A DNA stretch of 64,000 nucleotides, taken from contig NC_051092.1 of the NCBI RefSeq assembly GCF_901709675.1, positions 7,507,491 through 7,571,490 of the forward strand, given 5' to 3'. Each line of letters begins with the position of its first letter. Within the stretch, counting starts at the first letter, position 1. Under the pieces are notes generated by a model. It ran no database searches and was not told where the DNA came from. It worked only from the letters and a program-made list of their open reading frames with translations. The translations under genes and the position numbers were made by a program. The stretch comes from Syngnathus acus. Its lineage: Eukaryota > Chordata > Actinopteri > Syngnathiformes > Syngnathidae. Shown piece after piece: positions 1 through 9,009 of the stretch.

Positions 1-139
1 CTTTGTCAATTTTCTCTCACTTCTGCATAAAGATTGTGACTCTTACTTTTCATTTATTTTTTTCCTTTCGCTTGTTTAATACTGCGTCATCATTCGCTGA
101 GGTCTCAGGAAGTGGGCGGGGCAATGAGAATGAAATCCG

Positions 140-293
140 ATTGGTTGGAAAGGGGGCGTGGTGATGCAGACGAGGGGTCCTTGTGATTGGTGGGATGTGA
201 AGTAGGCGTGGCGTCGTCAATTTAAAATTGCCTTCCGATTGGCTGTTGGAAAAGTGGACGTGGTCAGGCCCATTTCAGCTGCGCTCTGATTGG
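140..293 (+). promoter_or_regulatory. Four phased inverted CCAAT boxes with GC-type boxes (unit 1)
   Basis: ATTGG (reverse CCAAT, the NF-Y core) occurs at 140, 186, 238 and 289. The steps of 46, 52 and 51 bp are close to five helical turns. The first three are followed within 25 bp by GGGGCGTGG, TAGGCGTGG or TGGACGTGG, which resemble Sp/KLF GC or CACCC boxes. Binding is inferred from core motifs only. Confidence 0.45.
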
Positions 294-395
294 TCAGACT
301 GAATTTGGGCAGAGGTAGGAGGCGGGCAAAGTGGCACTTAGGTTTTTGGAGTTTTCAGTCTTGAGATGAGCGTGGGTTGCTCTTCTGTCACTGCC

Positions 396-475
396 ATTGT
401 CACGAGTCTTTGGTCGAGTGGTTAACGTCATTGCCTTTGACATGATGGGACTAGTGTTCGAGACCAGCCCTTGGG
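396..475 (+). promoter_or_regulatory. tRNA-like Pol III promoter block (unit 1)
   Basis: TGGTCGAGTGG at 411 matches the A box of Ser/Leu-type tRNAs, followed by TTAAC as in a D loop. GTTCGAGAC at 456 matches the B box. The spacing is tRNA-like. The acceptor and anticodon stems do not pair, so this is a tRNA-derived promoter, as in SINEs, rather than a tRNA gene. A TTTT run about 30 bp downstream could terminate Pol III. Confidence 0.55.
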
Positions 476-621
476 CTGTACTTTGTCAATTTTCTCTCAC
501 TTCTGCATAATAGATTGTGACTCTTATTTTTCATTTATTTTTTTCCTTTCGCTTGTTTAATACTGCTTTCATGATTCGCTGAGGTCTCAGGAGGTGGGCG
601 GGGCAATGAGAATGAAATCCG

Positions 622-778
622 ATTGGTTGGAAAGGGGGCGGGCGTGGTGATGCAGACGAGGGGTCCTGTGATTGGTGGGATGTGAAGTAGGCGTGGCGTC
701 GTCAATTTAAAATTGCCTTCCGATTGGCTGTTGGAAAAATGGACGTGGTCAGGCCCATTTCAGCTGCGCTCTGATTGG
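622..778 (+). promoter_or_regulatory. Four phased inverted CCAAT boxes with GC-type boxes (unit 2)
   Basis: This is the second copy of the quartet. ATTGG starts at 622, 671, 723 and 774, with steps of 49, 52 and 51 bp and the same GC-type boxes after the first three. The spacing is kept between units despite small indels elsewhere. Confidence 0.45.
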
Positions 779-884
779 TCAGACTGACTTTGGGCAGCGG
801 TAGGAGGCGGGCAAAGTGGCACTTAGGTTTTTGAAGGCAGTTTTCAGTCTTGAGGTGAGCATGGGTTGCTCTTCTGTCACTGCC

Positions 885-962
885 GTAGTCACGAGTCTTT
901 GGTCGAGTGGTTAACCTCATTGCCTCTGACACGATGGGACTAGTGTTCGAGACCAGCCCTTG
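885..962 (+). promoter_or_regulatory. tRNA-like Pol III promoter block (unit 2)
   Basis: The A-box match is at 900-910 and the B-box match at 945-953, with the same spacing and no mutation in either core. The stems are decayed as in unit 1. Confidence 0.53.
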
Positions 963-1044
963 GACTGTACTTTGTCAGTTTTCTCTCACTTCTGCGGCTG
1001 TGGCACTTTCAGTTCCATGATTTTTCCCTCATGCGGTGGCCTGT

Positions 1045-1127
1045 CACGTGGTACGCGAGTGTGCAAAGCGCCATTGGACGAGCAGGCGAGGAAGATTTGA
1101 ATTGGCGGATGTGACGTCATGAATTGG
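1045..1127 (+). promoter_or_regulatory. E-box, CRE and three ATTGG boxes (left arm)
   Basis: Within 83 bp lie CACGTG (1045), ATTGG (1073), ATTGG (1101), the full palindromic CRE TGACGTCA (1112) and ATTGG (1123). The order and density resemble compact vertebrate promoters. Exon-like modules begin about 140 bp further in, so inward transcription is the natural reading. I see no convincing TATA box. Confidence 0.45.
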
Positions 1128-1149
1128 GGCCGGCGTGTGCTCAAGGGAA

Positions 1150-1510
1150 GTTGTCATATACAGGTGCGACACGCGGGCGGTTTCTCAGCTAAGCTAGCAT
1201 GCTAGTAAATGTTTGTCGTGCATTGGCGGTTCTCACGACGGACGCCTTGTTTGTTTCTTGCAGGATTCAAGGCGCCACCGACCGTGTGGCGGTTTCTCGG
1301 GTAAGCTAGTATGCTATCAAATGTTTGTCCTTCATTGCCGTTTCTCACGACGGACGCCTTGTTCGTTCGATGCAGGATTCAAGGCGAGTTATGAAATGCA
1401 GGCGCCACCGATCATGTGGCGGTTTCTCGGGTAAGCTAGTATGCTATCAAATGTTTGTCGTTCATTGCCGTTTCTCACGACGGACGCCTTGTTTGTTTGC
1501 AAGATTTTCA
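1150..1510 (+). repeat. Tandem exon-like modules (left arm)
   Basis: A module repeats with unit lengths of about 112-130 bp. It contains a pyrimidine-rich acceptor (TTTGTTTCTTGCAG), a short body beginning GATTCAAGGCG, and the donor TCTCGG followed by GTAAGC. Complete bodies lie at 1264-1300 (37 nt) and 1376-1430 (55 nt). A degenerate first copy near 1186 has CTAAGC instead of the donor, and a last copy keeps only a TTTGCAAG acceptor at 1503. Splicing is inferred from consensus alone. Confidence 0.5.
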
Positions 1511-1666
1511 CACTGGTCACGGCCACCGCAACTGTCGTTTTGGCGCTACAGTATTTCAAATCTCTTTGGCGTTTTGTTTCGTCAAATTAACAATGTTGCA
1601 TTACATATAGTGTGCTATTTCCGTGTTATGCAAACTGATGACTGTTACGTCATGTTCAAATCTATT

Positions 1667-1750
1667 CCAAGATGGCGCCCGCCCGCAACAAACATTTGCA
1701 AGCGTGATTTTCTCCCGTTTTGGACGACTGTTCGATTCATGCCGCCATTT
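1667..1750 (+). promoter_or_regulatory. Paired YY1-like sites (left arm)
   Basis: CCAAGATGGCGCC at 1667 and GCCGCCATTT at 1741 match the YY1 core in opposite orientations. The right arm carries the mirror pair at 10685-10695 and 10759-10770. Such sites occur in vertebrate promoters and LINE 5' ends. Confidence 0.4.
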
Positions 1751-1929
1751 CTGAGTGAGTTGATGGATGATAAAATCAAAATGTTATAATTTGGATACTT
1801 TTGTCATTATTATAACTCATTACAATATACTGACAATTGTATACATATTTTAAGTATAAAACTGTAGTTGATATGTATAATTTTTGCAAAAATATCATGC
1901 CATTGCCACTCTACTCAATGTCTACAAGT

Positions 1930-2100
1930 GTTGCAATCATTTGTGTTTGTGTTTTGTAGCGCTCATAAAGGCCTCCCAGTCAGCACCCTTCTATACAAAG
2001 CAAGCAGGAGGCTCCTGAGCCATCTCAGTGATGTTGAGGATGCTGAGGAAGAGTAGTCCCAAATCAGGTGAAAGCCCGTTGGTGTAAAGTTTCAGCTGAC
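1930..2100 (+). other. Acceptor-like site and conserved inner-arm segment
   Basis: A TG-rich tract ends in GTTTTGTAG at 1959, a plausible acceptor for the exon-like modules upstream. The following 140 bp match the right arm closely. On the minus strand the same DNA reads a short frame ending PPACFV before a stop. I recognise no protein here. Confidence 0.25.
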
Positions 2101-2203
2101 TGTAAATGTGATCACTTTTACCAATTGCACCATTTGTACTTTTAAATTTTTTTTTGTATAAAACCAGTGAGCAGGGTGACGCCGGTGAGAAGTCACACCA
2201 TTT

Positions 2204-5200
2204 GTACTGTTTGCCATTGTATGGCGTCTTTTGTCGTTTGTACTGTCCGCCATTGTATGGCGCCTTTTGTCGTTTGTACTGTCCGCCATTGTATGGCGCC
2301 TTTTGTCGTTTGTACTGTCCGCCATTGTATGGCGCCTTTTGTCGTTTGTACTGTCCGCCATTGTATGGCGCCTTTTGTCGTTTGTACTGTCCGCCATTGT
2401 ATGGCGCCTTTTGTCGTTTGTACTGTCCGCCATTGTATGGCGCCTTTTGTCGTTTGTACTGTCCGCCATTGTATGGCGCCTTTTGTCGTTTGTACTGTCC
2501 GCCATTGTATGGCGCCTTTTTGTCGTTTGTACTGTCCGCCATTGTATGGCGCCTTTTGTCGTTTGTACTGTCCGCCATTGTATGGCGCCTTTTTGTCGTT
2601 TGTACTGTCCGCCATTGTATGGCGCCTTTTTGTCGTTTGTACTGTCCGCCATTGTATGGCGCCTTTTTGTCGTTTGTACTGTCCGCCATTGTATGGCGCC
2701 TTTTTGTCGTTTGTACTGTCCGCCATTGTATGGCGCCTTTTTGTCGTTTGTACTGTCCGCCATTGTATGGCGCCTTTTTGTCGTTTGTACTGTCCGCCAT
2801 TGTATGGCGCCTTTTTGTCGTTTGTACTGTCCGCCATTGTATGGCGCCTTTTTGTCGTTTGTACTGTCCGCCATTGTATGGCGCCTTTTGTCGTTTGTAC
2901 GTTTGTACTGCCCGCCATTGTATGGCGCCTTTTGTCGTTTGTACTGCCCGCCATTGTATGGCGCCTTTTTGTCGTTTGTACTGTCCGCCATTGTATGGCG
3001 CCTTTTGTCGTTTGTACGTTTGTACTGCCCGCCATTGTATGGCGCCTTTTGTCGTTTGTACTGCCCGCCATTGTATGGCGCCTTTTTGTCGTTTGTACTG
3101 CCCGCCATTGTATGGCGCCTTTTTGTCGTTTGTACTGCCCGCCATTGTATGGCGCCTTTTTGTCGTTTGTACTGTCCGCCATTGTATGGCGCCTTTTTGT
3201 CGTTTGTACTGTCCGCCATTGTATGGCGCCTTTTTGTCGTTTGTACTGTCCGCCATTGTATGGCGCCTTTTTGTCGTTTGTACTGTCCGCCATTGTATGG
3301 CGCCTTTTTGTCGTTTGTACTGTCCGCCATTGTATGGCGCCTTTTTGTCGTTTGTACTGTCCGCCATTGTATGGCGCCTTTTGTCGTTTGTACTGTCCGC
3401 CATTGTATGGCGCCTTTTGTCGTTTGTACTGTCCGCCATTGTATGGCGCCTTTTGTCGTTTGTACTGTCCGCCATTGTATGGCGCCTTTTGTCGTTTGTA
3501 CGTTTGTACTGCCCGCCATTGTATGGCGCCTTTTGTCGTTTGTACTGCCCGCCATTGTATGGCGCCTTTTTGTCGTTTGTACTGCCCGCCATTGTATGGC
3601 GCCTTTTTGTCGTTTGTACTGCCCGCCATTGTATGGCGCCTTTTTGTCGTTTGTACTGTCCGCCATTGTATGGCGCCTTTTTGTCGTTTGTACTGTCCGC
3701 CATTGTATGGCGCCTTTTTGTCGTTTGTACTGTCCGCCATTGTATGGCGCCTTTTGTCGTTTGTACTGTCCGCCATTGTATGGCGCCTTTTGTCGTTTGT
3801 ACTGTCCGCCAATGTATGGCGCCTTTTGTCGTTTGTACTGCCCGCCATTGTATGGCGCCTTTTGTCGTTTGTACGTTTGTACTGCCCGCCATTGTATGGC
3901 GCCTTTTTGTCGTTTGTACTGTCCGCCATTGTATGGCGCCTTTTGTCGTTTGTACGTTTGTACTGCCCGCCATTGTATGGCGCCTTTTGTCGTTTGTACT
4001 GCCCGCCATTGTATGGCGCCTTTTTGTCGTTTGTACTGCCCGCCATTGTATGGCGCCTTTTTGTCGTTTGTACTGCCCGCCATTGTATGGCGCCTTTTTG
4101 TCGTTTGTACTGTCCGCCATTGTATGGCGCCTTTTTGTCGTTTGTACTGTCCGCCATTGTATGGCGCCTTTTTGTCGTTTGTACTGTCCGCCATTGTATG
4201 GCGCCTTTTTGTCGTTTGTACTGTCCGCCATTGTATGGCGCCTTTTTGTCGTTGTACTGTCCGCCATTGTATGGCGCCTTTTGTCGTTTGTACTGTCCGC
4301 CATTGTATGGCGCCTTTTGTCGTTTGTACTGTCCGCCATTGTATGGCGCCTTTTGTCGTTTGTACGTTTGTACTGCCCGCCATTGTATGGCGCCTTTTGT
4401 CGTTTGTACGTTTGTACTGCCCGCCATTGTATGGCGCCTTTTGTCGTTTGTACGTTTGTACTGCCCGCCATTGTATGGCGCCTTTTGTCGTTTGTACTGC
4501 CCGCCATTGTATGGCGCCTTTTGTCGTTGTACTGTCCGCCATTGTATGGCGCCTTTTGTCGTTTGTACTGTCCGCCATTGTATGGCGCCTTTTGTCGTTT
4601 GTACTGTCCGCCATTGTATGGCGCCTTTTGTCGTTTGTACTGTCCGCCATTGTATGGCGCCTTTTGTCGTTTGTACTGTCCGCCATTGTATGGCGCCTTT
4701 TTGTCGTTTGTACTGTCCGCCATTGTATGGCGCCTTTTTGTCGTTTGTACTGTCCGCCATTGTATGGCGCCTTTTGTCGTTTGTACTGTCCGCCATTGTA
4801 TGGCGCCTTTTGTCGTTTGTACTGTCCGCCATTGTATGGCGCCTTTTGTCGTTTGTACTGTCCGCCATTGTATGGCGCCTTTTGTCGTTTGTACTGTCCG
4901 CCATTGTATGGCGCCTTTTGTCGTTTGTACTGTCCGCCATTGTATGGCGCCTTTTTGTCGTTTGTACTGTCCGCCATTGTATGGCGCCTTTTTGTCGTTT
5001 GTACTGTCCGCCATTGTATGGCGCCTTTTTGTCGTTTGTACTGTCCGCCATTGTATGGCGCCTTTTTGTCGTTTGTACTGTCCGCCATTGTATGGCGCCT
5101 TTTTGTCGTTTGTACTGTCCGCCATTGTATGGCGCCTTTTGTCGTTTGTACTGTCCGCCATTGTATGGCGCCTTTTGTCGTTTGTACTGTCCGCCATTGT

Positions 5201-6611
5201 ATGGCGCCTTTTGTCGTTTGTACTGTCCGCCATTGTATGGCGCCTTTTGTCGTTTGTACTGTCCGCCATTGTATGGCGCCTTTTGTCGTTTGTACTGTCC
5301 GCCATTGTATGGCGCCTTTTTGTCGTTTGTACTGTCCGCCATTGTATGGCGCCTTTTTGTCGTTTGTACTGTCCGCCATTGTATGGCGCCTTTTTGTCGT
5401 TTGTACTGTCCGCCATTGTATGGCGCCTTTTTGTCGTTTGTACTGTCCGCCATTGTATGGCGCCTTTTTGTCGTTTGTACTGTCCGCCATTGTATGGCGC
5501 CTTTTTGTCGTTTGTACTGTCCGCCATTGTATGGCGCCTTTTTGTCGTTTGTACTGTCCGCCATTGTATGGCGCCTTTTTGTCGTTTGTACTGTCCGCCA
5601 TTGTATGGCGCCTTTTTGTCGTTTGTACTGTCCGCCATTGTATGGCGCCTTTTTGTCGTTTGTACTGTCCGCCATTGTATGGCGCCTTTTTGTCGTTTGT
5701 ACTGTCCGCCATTGTATGGCGCCTTTTTGTCGTTTGTACTGTCCGCCATTGTATGGCGCCTTTTTGTCGTTTGTACTGTCCGCCATTGTATGGCGCCTTT
5801 TTGTCGTTTGTACTGTCCGCCATTGTATGGCGCCTTTTTGTCGTTTGTACTGTCCGCCATTGTATGGCGCCTTTTTGGTCGTTTGTACTGTCCGCCATTG
5901 TATGGCGCCTTTTTGTCGTTTGTACTGTCCGCCATTGTATGGCGCCTTTTTGTCGTTTGTACTGTCCGCCATTGTATGGCGCCTTTTTGTCGTTTGTACT
6001 GTCCGCCATTGTATGGCGCCTTTTGTCGTTTGTACTGTCCGCCATTGTATGGCGCCTTTTGTCGTTTGTACGTTTGTACTGCCCGCCATTGTATGGCGCC
6101 TTTTGTCGTTTGTACTGCCCGCCATTGTATGGCGCCTTTTTGTCGTTTGTACTGTCCGCCATTGTATGGCGCCTTTTGTCGTTTGTACTGTCCGCCATTG
6201 TATGGCGCCTTTTGTCGTTTGTACTGTCCGCCATTGTATGGCGCCTTTTTGTCGTTTGTACTGTCCGCCATTGTATGGCGCCTTTTGTCGTTTGTACTGT
6301 CCGCCATTGTATGGCGCCTTTTTGTCGTTTGTACTGTCCGCCATTGTATGGCGCCTTTTTGTCGTTTGTACTGTCCGCCATTGTATGGCGCCTTTTTGTC
6401 GTTTGTACTGTCCGCCATTGTATGGCGCCTTTTTGTCGTTTGTACTGTCCGCCATTGTATGGCGCCTTTTTGTCGTTTGTACTGTCCGCCATTGTATGGC
6501 GCCTTTTTGTCGTTTGTACTGTCCGCCATTGTATGGCGCCTTTTGTCGTTTGTACTGTCCGCCATTGTATGGCGCCTTTTTGTCGTTTGTACTGTCCGCC
6601 ATTGTATGGCG
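2204..6611. repeat. 36/37-bp minisatellite of about 120 copies
   Basis: The unit is built from GTCGTTTGTACTGTCC, GCCATTGTATGGC and GCCTTTT or GCCTTTTT, giving 36 or 37 bp. A minority variant has GCCC for GTCC, often with an extra CGTTTGTA that makes 44-45 bp. The centre CGCCAT-TGT-ATGGCG is a perfect 6-bp inverted repeat with a 3-nt spacer. No unit contains a stop codon in any of the six frames, so all frames stay open for about 4.4 kb despite the length changes. The first unit is divergent (TTTGCC, GGCGTC). The array ends where CGCCATTGTATGGCG meets TGTATCGTAGTTTGTA. Confidence 0.97.
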
Positions 6612-6995
6612 TGTATCGTAGTTTGTACCGCTACAATATAAAATGGAGTGCGAAAAACGCAGTGCGATAAACGCAGTGCGATAAACGCAGTGCGATAAAC
6701 GCAGTGCGATAAACGCAGTGCGATAAACGCAGTGCGATAAACGCAGTGCTGCCATGCAATGCAATCGTAGTTTGTATCGTGTGCATCGTAGTTTGCACTG
6801 TAGTTTGTATCGCGTGCACCGCAGTTTGTATCGCGTGCACCGTAGTTTGTATCGCTGCGATAAACGCAGTGCGATAAACGCAGTGCGATAAACGCAGTGC
6901 GATAAACGCAGTGCGATAAACGCAGTGCGATAAACGCAGTGCGATAAACGCAGTGCGATAAACGCAGTGCTGCCATGCAATGCAATCGTAGTTTG
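6612..6995. repeat. 14-bp GCGATAAACGCAGT clusters with TAGTTTGTATCG spacers
   Basis: Two runs of a 14-bp unit (about 7 copies near 6650-6752 and 8 copies near 6857-6970) each end in CTGCCATGCAATGCAATCG. Between them are TAGTTTGTATCG copies separated by GTGCACCG. Both runs share their 3' flank, so the whole block appears duplicated. Confidence 0.9.
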
Positions 6996-7975
6996 TGTCG
7001 CGTGCACCGTAGTTTGTATCGATACAATATAAAATGCAGTGCGATAATGGTAGTTTGTATCGCGTGCACCGTAGTTTGTATCGATACAAACTACGGTGCA
7101 CGTGATACAAACTACCATTATCGCACTGCATTTTATATTGTATCGATACAAACTACGGTGCACCGTAGTTTGTATCGATACAAACTACAGTGCACGCGAT
7201 ACAAACTACGGTGCACGTGATACAAACTACCATTATCGCACTGCATTTTATATTGTATCGATACAAACTACGGTGCACGCGATACAAACTACGTTACGTA
7301 GTTTGTATCGTGTGCACCGTAGTTTGTATCGATACAAACTACGGTGCACGCGATACAAACTACGGTGCACGCGATACAAACTACGGTGCACGTGATACAA
7401 ACTACCATTATTGCACTGCATTTTATATTGTATCGATACAAACTACGGTGCACGCGATACAAACTACATGTTACGTAGTTTGTATCGTGTGCACCGTAGT
7501 TTGTATCGTAGTTTGTATCGATACAAACTACGGTGCACGCGATACAAACTACGGTGCACGTGATACAAACTACCATTATTGCACTGCATTTTATATTGTA
7601 TCGATACAAACTACGGTGCACGCGATACAAACTACATGTTACGTAGTTTGTATCGTGTGCACCGTAGTTTGTATCGTAGTTTGTATCGATACAAACTACG
7701 GTGCACGCGATACAAACTACGGTGCACGTGATACAAACTACCATTATTGCACTGCATTTTATATTGTATCGATACAAACTACGGTGCACGCGATACAAAC
7801 TACATGTTACGTAGTTTGTATCGTGTGCACCGTAGTTTGTATCGTAGTTTGTATCGATACAAACTACGGTGCACGCGATACAAACTACGGTGCACGTGAT
7901 ACAAACTACCATTATCGCACTGCATTTTATATTGCATCGATACAAACTACGGTGCACGCGATACAAACTACGATA
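6996..7975. repeat. Palindromic array with 168-bp higher-order unit
   Basis: The 12-mer CGATACAAACTA and its reverse complement alternate throughout, often fused head to head at ATCGAT into perfect palindromes. They are separated by CGGTGCACGCG-type links. The marker TTTTATATTG starts at 7131, 7246, 7421, 7589, 7757 and 7925, so the last three steps are exactly 168 bp. Long hairpins or cruciforms are expected on either strand. Confidence 0.92.
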
Positions 7976-8570
7976 CATACAATGCAATACAATACAAACA
8001 CTACATACAATACATACAGTACAAACAAAACAATACATACAACACATACAATACATACAGTACAAACAAAATACATACAACACATACAATACATACAGTA
8101 CAAACAAAACCATACAACACATACAATACATACAGTACAAAACAATACATACATACAATACATACAGTACAAAACATTAGATACAATACATACAGTACAA
8201 AACATTAGATACAATACATACAGTACAAAACATTAGATACAATACATACAGTACAAAACATTAGATACAATACAAACAATACAAAAAAAACAATGCAGTA
8301 TAAACAATACAACACATACAATACAAATACCATACAGTACAATATAATACATCCAATACAAATACCATACAGTACAATACCATACAATACAACGCAAACA
8401 ATACAATACATACAATACATACAATACAATGCATACAAGACATACAAGACATACAATACAATGCATACAAGACATACAATACAATGCATACAAGACATAC
8501 AATACAATGCATACAAGACATACAAGACATACAATACAATGCATACAATACAATACATACAATACATATT
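7976..8570 (+). repeat. Degenerate ATACA-type satellite (left block)
   Basis: This is low-complexity sequence of ATACA, CAGTA, CAAAC and ACATT words with a loose 5-bp rhythm. Local repeats include AACATTAGATACAATACA (8170-8265) and CAATGCATACAAGACATA (8428-8545). Open frames here are rich in Thr/Tyr/His or Cys/Val/Leu and are products of composition, not genes. Confidence 0.9.
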
Positions 8571-9009
8571 CCTCCCCCGGTTGGGCGTCCGGGCCAGGCT
8601 GGCGGCCAACCCAGCTCGCCCGGCCGTGCCTTCCATTCTTCTGGCGAACGTTCGATCGCTGGACATCAGCATGCCTGCTGAGATCTACGGACCGGACAGT
8701 GCGTATCTGCTGTGCATCTGGAGCGGCTGGCGTGCTATCGGGCGGACCAGGCCATTGTACGAGGGGGAACATCGCGAGGAGGTGACGAAATGGGACTCTG
8801 TTGTGGGATGCAAGCACTGCTCGCCACTGGCTGGTTTGTGATCTCCGGGCTGTTGGGGTCCTGAACTCTCTCCCCCGTTGTTTACTTGTATGTTAATCGT
8901 GTGCCGTGTCTCGTCACCGTGGGATAGGGGAAACGAAATTTCGATTTCTTTGTGTGTCTTAGCATGAAGGCATTGACAATAAAGCTGACTCTGACTCTCT
9001 GACTCTGAC
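8571..9009 (+). mobile_element. Internally deleted LINE relic
   Basis: The 5' part (8580-8665) reads a frame containing PSILLANVRSL, which resembles the segment at the start of the endonuclease domain in many fish LINE ORF2 proteins. The frame then runs into unrelated sequence, so most of ORF2 is missing. The 3' part has AACGAAATTTCG, GACAATAAAGCTGAC and a GACTCT tail, a typical LINE 3' end. The LINE clade is not certain. Confidence 0.55.

Larger units (their letters stand above)
1..969 (+). repeat. Two tandem ~485-bp units in the left arm
   Basis: CTTTGTCAATTTTCTCTCAC occurs at 1 and 481, and a close variant starts at 970, giving units of 480 and 489 bp. Each unit carries four ATTGG boxes followed by a tRNA-like block with A- and B-box matches. 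Because the window begins exactly at a unit start, more copies may lie to the left. Confidence 0.85.
1..2205 (+). repeat. Left inverted arm of the fold-back structure
   Basis: Order from outside inward: two tandem units of about 485 bp, an E-box/CRE/CCAAT cluster, exon-like tandem modules, a single-copy stretch with two YY1-like sites, an acceptor-like site near 1959, and a conserved inner end with GTATAAAAC and GTGACGCCGG. Identity with the right arm ends at CACACCAT near 2205, where the minisatellite begins. The arm is open at the window edge. A short frame read on the minus strand near 2060-1990 ends in a stop that is a tryptophan codon in the right arm, so that frame is probably not constrained in both copies. 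Confidence 0.85.

Noticed and set aside
396-475. Functional tRNA-Ser or tRNA-Leu gene
   Set aside because: The A and B boxes match, but the acceptor stem does not pair and the anticodon and T stems are broken.
1-969. Long terminal repeats of a retroelement
   Set aside because: The ~485-bp units are tandem and adjacent, with no primer-binding site, polypurine tract or gag/pol frame between copies.
1325-1789. 154-codon ORF present in both arms (also 10648-11112)
   Set aside because: It is shared only because the arms are inverted copies. It crosses the tandem modules and has no recognisable domain.
2204-6611. CRISPR array, since the unit is 36-37 bp with an internal palindrome
   Set aside because: There are no variable spacers; units are directly adjoining. 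The genome is eukaryotic and no cas gene is present.
1991-7163. Very long ORFs (about 1470-1690 codons) in several frames on both strands
   Set aside because: They are read-throughs of a stop-free tandem repeat in every frame. No domain, no unique sequence and no single preferred frame supports a gene.
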